NCBI GenBank assembly: GCA_016926475.1
Contig: JAFGON010000003.1
Span: 1-35,780, forward strand
From: a candidate division WOR-3 bacterium
GTDB taxonomy: Bacteria; SDB-A
DNA: 35,780 nt
Direction of reading: 5' to 3'
This document shows positions 1 through 6,057 of this stretch, piece by piece. Under the pieces are notes generated by a model. The model did not search any database. It was not told the origin of the DNA and saw only the letters and a list, made by a program, of their open reading frames with translations. A program made the translations under genes and the position numbers. The stretch's first letter is position 1, and the number at the start of each line of letters is the position of its first letter.

Positions 1-84
1 GTTTCTCAGAAATTGGTTCCGGCTCAAGGTGAAATAGTCCGCAGTGCCAAATCTGTCGGGACTTGTTTTGGAATACCAGGTTAA
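1..84 (+). CDS. C-terminal fragment of an unidentified protein
   Basis: An open frame enters from the left edge and ends at a TAA at 82-84, giving 27 residues that finish in KSVGTCFGIPG. It has no start in the window and is too short to assign to a family. It lies 29 bases upstream of the thioredoxin gene on the same strand, so the two may be cotranscribed. The frame is open from base 1, but a tail this short could be chance. Confidence 0.4.
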   Translation, partial: VSQKLVPAQGEIVRSAKSVGTCFGIPG

Positions 85-100
85 AATTTTAAAATTTCTT

Positions 101-106
101 TGGAGG
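101..106 (+). promoter_or_regulatory. Strong Shine-Dalgarno site for the thioredoxin gene
   Basis: TGGAGG lies 7 bases before the ATG at 114, with an A-rich spacer. This fixes the thioredoxin start. No clear -10/-35 pair is visible between the preceding stop codon and this site, so the gene is probably transcribed from upstream. Confidence 0.6.
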
Positions 107-113
107 AAAAAAA

Positions 114-473
114 ATGGAAAAATTGACGAAAGAGACTTTTAAAGAAAAAATTTTCAATTACGAAAACGACGGAGATATGGTTTTATTAAACCCTTTGCCT
201 TGTATAATCGACTTTTACGCTGATTGGTGCGGTCCCTGCAAAATGGTTCACCCGATACTTGAAGAACTCTCCAGAGAGTATGATGGTAAAATCAACATTT
301 ATTCTGTCGACACGGAAGACCAACCTGAACTGGCATCGGTTTTCGGAATTCAGAGCATACCCAGCATTCTTTTTGTTCCCAAGGGTGAAAAACCCCAAAT
401 GGCTGTTGGAGCTCTGCCGAAAAAAACTTTCCATCAAGCTATTAAAGAAGTTCTCAAGGTAGATGCCGCTTAA
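114..473 (+). CDS. trxA: Thioredoxin
   Basis: A 119-residue thioredoxin, a cytoplasmic dithiol reductant. The active site WCGPCK is at residues 38-43, preceded by the typical FYADWC strand. The cis-proline loop IQSIPSILF follows, and the C-terminal segment has the usual beta-beta-alpha pattern. The length is normal for the family (105-120 residues) and no signal peptide is present. A cysteine at residue 30 is additional to the catalytic pair. The end overlaps the start of the HAD gene by 11 bases in another frame, which suggests translational coupling. The family is certain; whether this is the main housekeeping thioredoxin cannot be judged from one window. Confidence 0.95.
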   Translation: MEKLTKETFKEKIFNYENDGDMVLLNPLPCIIDFYADWCGPCKMVHPILEELSREYDGKINIYSVDTEDQPELASVFGIQSIPSILFVPKGEKPQMAVGALPKKTFHQAIKEVLKVDAA

Positions 474-1242
474 AAAAGTTCTCGGAGTAGATCTTCACGG
501 AACGTTGCTGGACAAGTTTTGGAAGATTGACTCCGGAATCGCCCTTAAAATTTCCAAAATTCTTTTCGATTTGAAAAGGGATTTCAGAATTTACGTCTGT
601 TCAGGAAACGATCTAGAATTTGCCAAAGAACATATACCGGCTGAAATATTCGAGAACACCGACGGTTTGATTCTTGAGACAGGATGCGTTTACAGCGATG
701 GAAAAACGGAAAAAATACTCGTTGAAGAAAAACTCGTAAAAGCCGCCAAAGATCTTGAGCTCAGGCTCAGAAGAGCCCAGCTAAAAGGGGTTAAGTATTT
801 TGCCCGAAGACTCTGCACCGTGAGTCTGTTCACGCGGGATGAATTTTCAGGAGAAGACCCGGAGTGTGTTTTCGACCAAATCTGCGAATTTCTCGATAAA
901 GAAGAGGAAAAACTTTTTTACGCGACGCATTCCGATGTCGCCGTTGATGTTGTCCCTGAGGGTTACGACAAATTCACGGGTTTGGAAACCGTAGCCCGGG
1001 GCCGTGAAGTTTTTGCCATCGCCGATTCTTACAACGATGTCACCCTTCTTGAAAAGTCTGATTATTCGTTCGCGCCCAAAAATCTTTCCCCAAAAGCATT
1101 GAGAATTCTAGAAGGCAGAAAAAAAATTTCTTTTCTGACGAAAACTCTGGAAAAAGGAGTACTTTACACAAGCGGAAAGTATTACGGAGATGGGGTGTCG
1201 GAAATCCTCGAAACCATTCTGCTCTATTCCAAAAATTCCTGA
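463..1242 (+). CDS. HAD-superfamily (Cof-like) phosphatase
   Basis: A 259-residue haloacid-dehalogenase hydrolase of the Cof/sucrose-phosphatase type, which typically removes phosphate from sugar phosphates or related metabolites. Motif I is at residues 10-14 as DLHGT. Motif III is the lysine of GYDKFTGL, and motif IV is ADSYNDVTLL. The region between motifs I and III is large enough for a C2-type cap. The oddity is His12 where the family consensus DxDGT has the second aspartate (the general acid/base), so the activity may be altered. It is not the short KdsC-type phosphatase, although kdsA lies nearby. It overlaps the thioredoxin gene upstream and the convergent phosphatase gene at its 3' end by 19 bases. 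The substrate is unknown. Confidence 0.85.
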   Translation: MPLKKVLGVDLHGTLLDKFWKIDSGIALKISKILFDLKRDFRIYVCSGNDLEFAKEHIPAEIFENTDGLILETGCVYSDGKTEKILVEEKLVKAAKDLELRLRRAQLKGVKYFARRLCTVSLFTRDEFSGEDPECVFDQICEFLDKEEEKLFYATHSDVAVDVVPEGYDKFTGLETVARGREVFAIADSYNDVTLLEKSDYSFAPKNLSPKALRILEGRKKISFLTKTLEKGVLYTSGKYYGDGVSEILETILLYSKNS

Positions 1243-2195
1243 AGATTTTTTTTCATGGTTTTTTTACAGTATCCGTCTATAGTTTTAAAATACAGTTTGC
1301 CCGGAAAGAAGAAAAAATTTTTGTCTACAATGAAAGCCGAACGGGCTTCGTTTTTCACCACAAAGTCAAAAGGATTGATCTCTTTTCCCGATGAATCACA
1401 GACCAAACCACCCGCTTCTTTGTAAGCCAGTGTCGAGCATGACAAATCGAGGATGTCTATGTTTTTGCCGGCGTAAAAAGCATAAGGTGGTAGCTCCTTC
1501 AGGAGAGGATAAAATTCAGCCTTTTCGAATGAAGTGTTCAAGAGAAGCGCTAGAAATGTTCCTGTGAAACTTCCAGGGTTGAATGAGTTACGCTGCAGAA
1601 AATCATTGAGTTTTCTTCCCGATTCCCCCATTACAGTGCTTATTCTGCCGACATCGTTCTCGTTAAAAGCTTTATCTGAATTAATTCTGATTTCGGTATT
1701 ATTGAAAAGTGTTTTTTTGCCTTTTCCGGTGATTATACAGGAATCTTCTCCTAAACAGGGAAAATGCATAATGCCGAAAAACGGATCAGTGTTTTTTAGG
1801 ACGCACAGGGATACCGCCCAAAGTTTTGACTTTTTTGACCTATCTTTTGTCCAATCGGCGTAGTTCTTTGTTCCGTCTATGGGGTCAATCAGAAGAGTAT
1901 ATTTCTCGATTTTACACCAGCTTAAAAAGGCATTTTTTGGATAAAATGAAGAAATTTCTTCGGCTATAACGTCCATTTTTCCTGGGTACTCTTTTGAGAT
2001 TTCACTGATAAGGTAGTCTTGAACTGCCAGATCAGCTTCCGTGACAACGGATTTTTCTTCGAAGAAAGATTTTTCTGCGTCAAGAGCCGTGTCCATGCTC
2101 TTTTGTTTTACTGAAAGGTTTTCCCCGTATTGAAGGGCAATCTTTCCGGCTTTTTTCACAATAGAAACTATTTTTTCCAATTCAGAAACTTGCAT
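1224..2195 (-). CDS. Inositol-monophosphatase/CysQ-family phosphatase
   Basis: A 323-residue member of the lithium-sensitive, magnesium-dependent phosphatase family (inositol monophosphatase, CysQ/3'-phosphoadenosine 5'-phosphate phosphatase, some fructose-bisphosphatases). The first metal motif has the AEE acidic pair at residues 78-80. The signature DPIDGTKNY is at 104-112, giving the metal ligands Asp104 and Asp107. A C-terminal motif DLSCSTLAYKEAGG starts at Asp250. A lysine-rich insertion (residues 118-124) follows the signature, and at 323 residues it is longer than typical IMPase (about 270), closer to the CysQ/Hal2 size range. It converges with the HAD gene and shares a compact divergent promoter region with kdsA. 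The substrate cannot be decided from sequence alone. Confidence 0.85.
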   Translation of the reverse strand: MQVSELEKIVSIVKKAGKIALQYGENLSVKQKSMDTALDAEKSFFEEKSVVTEADLAVQDYLISEISKEYPGKMDVIAEEISSFYPKNAFLSWCKIEKYTLLIDPIDGTKNYADWTKDRSKKSKLWAVSLCVLKNTDPFFGIMHFPCLGEDSCIITGKGKKTLFNNTEIRINSDKAFNENDVGRISTVMGESGRKLNDFLQRNSFNPGSFTGTFLALLLNTSFEKAEFYPLLKELPPYAFYAGKNIDILDLSCSTLAYKEAGGLVCDSSGKEINPFDFVVKNEARSAFIVDKNFFFFPGKLYFKTIDGYCKKTMKKNLQEFLE

Positions 2196-2217
2196 TTTAA
2201 CTTTTCTTTCTTATAAT
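2190..2217 (+). promoter_or_regulatory. Sigma70-like promoter for kdsA
   Basis: TTGCAT at 2190-2195 and a perfect TATAAT at 2212-2217 are separated by 16 bases, and transcription would start near 2224. The -35 box overlaps the start codon of the opposing phosphatase gene. Because the TTG at 2217 lies in the -10 box, the promoter argues that translation begins at the ATG at 2271 instead. Confidence 0.5.
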
Positions 2218-2243
2218 TGTATTTTAACCTTGAAACAAGGCAA
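2216..2243 (-). promoter_or_regulatory. Sigma70-like promoter for the phosphatase gene (1224-2195)
   Basis: Read on the minus strand, TTGCCT (2238-2243) and TACAAT (2216-2221) are 16 bases apart, and transcription would start near 2209. Its -10 box overlaps that of the kdsA promoter on the other strand, so the two RNA polymerase sites would compete. Confidence 0.4.
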
Positions 2244-2270
2244 GAGATTTCTGTTTACACTAAATCATCT

Positions 2271-3104
2271 ATGAGCGAAAAAAAAGTAAAAGTAGGAGAC
2301 ACAATCTGTGGCGAAAAGGGTATTTTCGTCATTGCCGGTCCTTGTGTGATAGAGGACGAAAAAATTGCTTTCAAAACAGCTGAAATTCTGAAACGGGCAT
2401 GTTTCAATCTCGGGGTAGGGCTCATTTATAAATCGTCTTTTAGCAAGGACAACAGAAGTTCTTCCGAGAATTACAGAGGGCCGGGGCTGGAGAACGGCCT
2501 CCAAATTCTGAAAAAGGTAAGGGAGGAATTCGATGTCCCCGTTACTTCGGACATTCATTCCGCTGAACAGGCGCTTCCGGCCTCGGAAGTTTTGGACCTT
2601 TTGCAAATTCCGGCTTATCTATGCATGCAGACTTCGATCGTCGAAGCGGTCGCGAGAACCAGCAAACCAATGAACATAAAACACGGTCAATTCATAGCTC
2701 CGGAAAACATGAAATTCCCTGTGGAAAAAGCGCAAAACGCAGGAAATTACGAAATCATGCTGACCGAGAGAGGTTATACCTTTGGTTACAACGATTTGAT
2801 CGTTGACCCGAGAAGTTTTTTCGAGTTGAACAAAATTGGATATCCTGTTATTTTTGATGTCACTCACAGCGTCAGGAGGTACGGTATTCCTAGCGCTAAC
2901 CCGTTGGGGGGGAAAAGACAGTATATGCAAACCCTGGCGAGAGCCGCTACCGCTTCTGGTATCGACGGACTATTCGTTGAAGTCCATCCCAGCCCGGAAA
3001 AGGCTTTGTGCGATTCTTCGAGCCAGCTCAACGTGTTTGAATTTGAAGAATTTATCAAACCATTGATAGAAATACACAATTTGATTAAAGGCGGATTAAA
3101 ATGA
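2271..3104 (+). CDS. kdsA: 3-deoxy-8-phosphooctulonate synthase (Kdo-8-P synthase), metal-dependent class
   Basis: A 277-residue cytoplasmic enzyme that condenses phosphoenolpyruvate with arabinose 5-phosphate to Kdo 8-phosphate, the committed step toward lipopolysaccharide Kdo. Recognisable blocks, from the ATG at 2271, are IAGPCVIE, KSSFSKDNRSS, DIHSAEQ, QIPAYLCMQTS, KHGQF, TERGYTFGYNDLIVD, DVTHSVRR and EVHPSPEKALCDSSSQL. Cys25 in AGPC marks the metal-dependent class (as in Aquifex); the other expected metal ligands are His199, Glu237 and Asp248, all present. An in-frame TTG at 2217 would add 18 residues but sits in the -10 box. There is no clear Shine-Dalgarno site before 2271. The 3' end overlaps the transaldolase-CBS gene by 4 bases (ATGA), implying coupled translation. 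Confidence 0.95.
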   Translation: MSEKKVKVGDTICGEKGIFVIAGPCVIEDEKIAFKTAEILKRACFNLGVGLIYKSSFSKDNRSSSENYRGPGLENGLQILKKVREEFDVPVTSDIHSAEQALPASEVLDLLQIPAYLCMQTSIVEAVARTSKPMNIKHGQFIAPENMKFPVEKAQNAGNYEIMLTERGYTFGYNDLIVDPRSFFELNKIGYPVIFDVTHSVRRYGIPSANPLGGKRQYMQTLARAATASGIDGLFVEVHPSPEKALCDSSSQLNVFEFEEFIKPLIEIHNLIKGGLK

Positions 3105-4123
3105 GAATTTTTCTTGACTCTGTAGATTTCAAAGAGATTGAAGATGCTTTCGGCTTGGGAATTTTAAAGGGGTTGACCACTACTCCAACTTTTATGCACA
3201 GAAAAGGAATAACTGATATAAACAGCGCGATAGTTAAACTTTCCGGCATGGTCCCTGAGCTTCACGTCGAAGCCCTTGGAAAAACAAGCGACGAGATAAT
3301 AGAAAAAGCGCACGAACTTCTCTCTTTGCCACTGAGCAGAAAACCGGTTTTCAAGATACCAATTTCAAACCACTCCATAAAAGCTTGCACGAGGCTCGTA
3401 TCCGAGGGCAATACGGTAAACATTCATCTGGTATACACTCTCAACCAAGGCTATTTGGCAATGGAAGCCGGAGCTTCTTATGTATGCCCTCTTGTGGGGA
3501 GGCTTCACGACCAGGGGCACGACGCTGTTAGCCTCGTCGCCGACCTCGTCGAAACAACCGAGAAATACGGATATGATACCCAAATAATGGTTTCGTCCGT
3601 CAGGCACGCTGAACACGTAAGGCAGGCTCTTCTAGCAGGGGCACACGTATGCACTGTGCCTTATTCGGTTCTCATGAGCCTCAGCGAAAATTCACTCACT
3701 TCAGCCGGGACGAGTAAATTTTACGAACATACCAAGTTGATGACTTTAAAAGTAAAAGACGTAATAAGGGATTACAATCCCATCTGCAAAAAATCCGACA
3801 TGCTGGTAGATGCACTTGTGAAAATGACTGAATCGCGATTGGGAGCGATATCGGTTGTGGGTGAAGACGGAAAACTTCTCGGCATATTCACAGACGGCGA
3901 CCTGAGAAGAATGATCAAGGAAAAGGATAAATCCGTAGTCAACTGTAAAATGTCCGATTTTAACTACACCAAACCCGCGACTATATCAGCTAATGCGTTG
4001 CTTTACGAAGCCGTCAACTTCTTTTCAACACATGAATTCGACAATCTCATAGTCGTGGAGAATGAACTGCCTGCGGGAATTCTTGACATACAAGATCTGG
4101 TCAAACTCGGACTCATAGGTTAA
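3101..4123 (+). CDS. Transaldolase/fructose-6-phosphate-aldolase domain fused to a KdsD-type CBS pair
   Basis: A 340-residue two-part protein. Residues 1-220 form a TalC/FSA-type barrel: Asp6 in MRIFLDSVD, GLTTTPT at 24-30, and the Schiff-base lysine Lys85 in FKIPIS, at the same number as E. coli FSA. Residues 225-340 are two CBS modules closely resembling the tail of arabinose-5-phosphate isomerase (KdsD/KpsF), including GIFTDGDLRR at 261-270 and a final DLVKLGLIG. Pocket residues differ from FSA: Asn28 is Thr, Thr109 is His, Tyr131 is Leu, and the Gln59 position is Glu. The start codon overlaps kdsA by 4 bases. Established: KdsD pairs a SIS isomerase domain with such a CBS pair. Inference: this protein makes, salvages or gates arabinose 5-phosphate for KdsA. 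Domain calls are firm; the reaction is unproven. Confidence 0.85.
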   Translation: MRIFLDSVDFKEIEDAFGLGILKGLTTTPTFMHRKGITDINSAIVKLSGMVPELHVEALGKTSDEIIEKAHELLSLPLSRKPVFKIPISNHSIKACTRLVSEGNTVNIHLVYTLNQGYLAMEAGASYVCPLVGRLHDQGHDAVSLVADLVETTEKYGYDTQIMVSSVRHAEHVRQALLAGAHVCTVPYSVLMSLSENSLTSAGTSKFYEHTKLMTLKVKDVIRDYNPICKKSDMLVDALVKMTESRLGAISVVGEDGKLLGIFTDGDLRRMIKEKDKSVVNCKMSDFNYTKPATISANALLYEAVNFFSTHEFDNLIVVENELPAGILDIQDLVKLGLIG

Positions 4124-4137
4124 GAATCAAACCGGAG

Positions 4138-4896
4138 TCAGTTTAAAAACAGCAGATCTTCGTCCAAGACGCTGTCTGAAGGCATTTGGAAAAAGAAATT
4201 TTTATTTATCAGAGGTGAAATAAATTCAGCCCATCTGTCGAATCCTTCCTGGGACAGGTGAACTCCGTCGTATGAGTATTCCGTTTTCAGGTTTCCCGCG
4301 GAATCTTTGAATTCTGAATTGAGATCGACGTATCTAATGAAATAGAAAAATGATTTATTGTCGACAATTATTTTCAGCAAATTGTTAAGTGAATCTATGT
4401 GAGGATTTAAAGAGGAATAATTTCCGGAAGTTGGCAGAACACTCTGCACGTAGAGTTCTGCCATGGGAAAACTGTCGAATATAGCTTGTACAACCTCTTC
4501 GTACCCCAAAGCCAAATTTTGAACAGACCTTGAACCGATGTCATTGACCCCGATCATTAAGAATATTGACGCCGGGGCGAGATCATAACACGATTCTTTG
4601 AGCCTTTTGGACACTCCTGCGTAATCGCCTATGCCGATTTGGTCTCCGACTATTCCCCTGTTATAGATCAACATACCGGGAAAATACTTCTCCAGGTCAA
4701 AGCCCTGGGTTATTGAATTGCCTATGAAAACTATCCCTCCCGGGAAAGCGTTTTGGTTTTGGTCTCTGAATAACTCTAAACGGGCTTGGTAGTTTTCGTA
4801 AAAAGTTTCGTTGAAATATTTAACGTTGTTCTCGTCCACATAAAAACCCTCGATTGCTAACAAGGCGGTTAATAACCGTATTACTTGACAAGCCAT
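4138..4896 (-). CDS. SGNH/GDSL-family hydrolase
   Basis: A 252-residue serine esterase/lipase-type hydrolase, often acting on acylated sugars or lipids. Block I is IGNSITQG with nucleophile Ser61. Block II is NRGIVGDQ with Gly81, block III is GVNDIG with Asn118, and block V is DGVHLSQEGF with Asp210 and His213. All four catalytic blocks are intact. The ATG at 4896 overlaps the end of the PrsW-like gene by 16 bases and would give a weakly hydrophobic N-terminus. An alternative GTG at residue 20 has GAGGG seven bases upstream and would give a plain cytoplasmic protein, so localisation is uncertain. The gene converges on the transaldolase-CBS gene with 14 bases between them and no terminator-like hairpin. 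Confidence 0.85.
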   Translation of the reverse strand: MACQVIRLLTALLAIEGFYVDENNVKYFNETFYENYQARLELFRDQNQNAFPGGIVFIGNSITQGFDLEKYFPGMLIYNRGIVGDQIGIGDYAGVSKRLKESCYDLAPASIFLMIGVNDIGSRSVQNLALGYEEVVQAIFDSFPMAELYVQSVLPTSGNYSSLNPHIDSLNNLLKIIVDNKSFFYFIRYVDLNSEFKDSAGNLKTEYSYDGVHLSQEGFDRWAEFISPLINKNFFFQMPSDSVLDEDLLFLN

Positions 4897-5894
4897 TTTT
4901 TAACTTCTGGCGCGAGAGAGGCGAATTTTTTGGCGAGTTCGGATATTTGGGTTACGAGCTTTTTGTCAGAACCATTTTCTGCCCTGAAACGTTTGAAAGA
5001 CAATTCCGAAGCGGTCTGTAAAAATTCCCCCAATTTCTTGTTTTCTTTTTTTCCTCCATTCTTCAGAGCTTTTAAACGAGCCGATGAACGCCTGTAAGTG
5101 GAGATTATCATTGACAAATTCTCTTTGCTTATAAGACCTGATGAAACTTCGGGGGAAAGGTACTTTTCTATCCGCTTTCCCTCTTTTTTATGTATTAGGG
5201 TCAAAACGACAAGCAGAAGCACGAGCCCACCGAAATTGAAGAAAAAGTCGACGAATATGGAGAGGCAATACGTATGAGGCACGAGAATTGTGCAGGTGTT
5301 GTGAAGGCTGTGCAAGAAAACAGCCGCAAACCATGAAGTCAAAACAACCAAAAAACCTTTGATTTTATTTCTCGACAAAAGAGCCCAGCCCCAAGCAAAG
5401 CCGATAATAGATGTCCAAAACGCGTGGTTGGAACCGAACAAAAAGCTTCTCAAAAAAACGTTGAAATATCCTTGGGCTATGCCGTTTTCAAGCGTTTTAA
5501 TAAAGTACAAAACGTCTTCGGTGAGAGCAAATCCGAAGCCGCTCATCGCCCCGTAAATAGCGCCGTCGAGTTCGTCGTCTATGTTTTTTCTGAAAAATAA
5601 AAAAAGTAAAAAAAGAAAAATACCTTTGACGAATTCTTCTACGATCGGAGCTATGACGCTTACGGAAAAAAAAGATTGCGCCAGATCAGACTTTCCATTG
5701 AGCTGAAGAGGTTGGGAAAATATTATCTCCAAAATAATTGAAAAAACAACCGCGGGGATAAGTCCCCAAAAAAAAGCAAAAGCGAGAAGAGGAATAGGTT
5801 CCTTTTCGTATCTGTCAAACCACCTGAGAAAAATAACAAGGACGGCAGTTGAAAATATTATCCCAAGAAGGCCGAATAAAAAGTAAAGAATCAT
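4881..5894 (-). CDS. PrsW-family intramembrane metalloprotease
   Basis: A polytopic membrane protein of the PrsW family, related to CAAX-type proteases; Bacillus PrsW cleaves an anti-sigma factor. From the ATG at 5894 it has 337 residues. After a first membrane helix comes the family motif FDRYEKEP (residues 26-33). The active-site elements are EEFVK at 86-90 (Glu86, Glu87), GFALTED at 121-127 (Glu126), His157 in GSNHAFW, and the HSLHNT histidines at 195 and 198. The C-terminal 90 residues are soluble, basic and probably cytoplasmic. A TTG at 5930 would add 12 polar residues ahead of the first helix; I prefer 5894 because it has AAGGG just upstream and starts directly in the helix. The substrate is unknown; no anti-sigma factor is adjacent. 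Confidence 0.8.
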   Translation of the reverse strand: MILYFLFGLLGIIFSTAVLVIFLRWFDRYEKEPIPLLAFAFFWGLIPAVVFSIILEIIFSQPLQLNGKSDLAQSFFSVSVIAPIVEEFVKGIFLFLLFLFFRKNIDDELDGAIYGAMSGFGFALTEDVLYFIKTLENGIAQGYFNVFLRSFLFGSNHAFWTSIIGFAWGWALLSRNKIKGFLVVLTSWFAAVFLHSLHNTCTILVPHTYCLSIFVDFFFNFGGLVLLLVVLTLIHKKEGKRIEKYLSPEVSSGLISKENLSMIISTYRRSSARLKALKNGGKKENKKLGEFLQTASELSFKRFRAENGSDKKLVTQISELAKKFASLAPEVKKWLVK

Positions 5895-5946
5895 TTGCCC
5901 TTGAAAACAATGTTTTTGTGGAATCGCCAAACTACCAGCATGAACG

Positions 5947-5952
5947 ATTATA
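5947..5952 (-). promoter_or_regulatory. Possible -10 element for the PrsW-SGNH pair
   Basis: A perfect TATAAT on the minus strand, 53 bases upstream of the preferred ATG at 5894. No good -35 hexamer is found at 16-18 bases, so this is only a candidate. If used, it would leave almost no leader for the TTG at 5930, which supports the shorter start. Confidence 0.25.
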
Positions 5953-6046
5953 CACTCTATTCAAAGATTTTTGTATGGAAATCAAACAAAACAAGCAGGT
6001 TTTTATTGTCTCTAATACGTGATAATATCAATCAAAAAAATTATTT

Positions 6047-6051
6047 AGGAG
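6047..6051 (+). promoter_or_regulatory. Shine-Dalgarno site deciding a TTG start
   Basis: AGGAG ends six bases before the TTG at 6058. No ATG or GTG in this frame is better placed, so it supports TTG as the initiation codon of the TMTC-like gene. Confidence 0.55.
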
Positions 6052-6057
6052 CTGCAC

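Noticed and set aside
463-1242. HAD gene as KdsC, completing a Kdo operon with kdsA
   Set aside because: KdsC is a capless enzyme of about 180 residues. This protein is 259 residues with a cap and lies on the other side of an opposing gene.
2217-2270. N-terminal extension of kdsA from a TTG at 2217
   Set aside because: The TTG lies in a perfect -10 box, and the added residues do not resemble KdsA N-termini.
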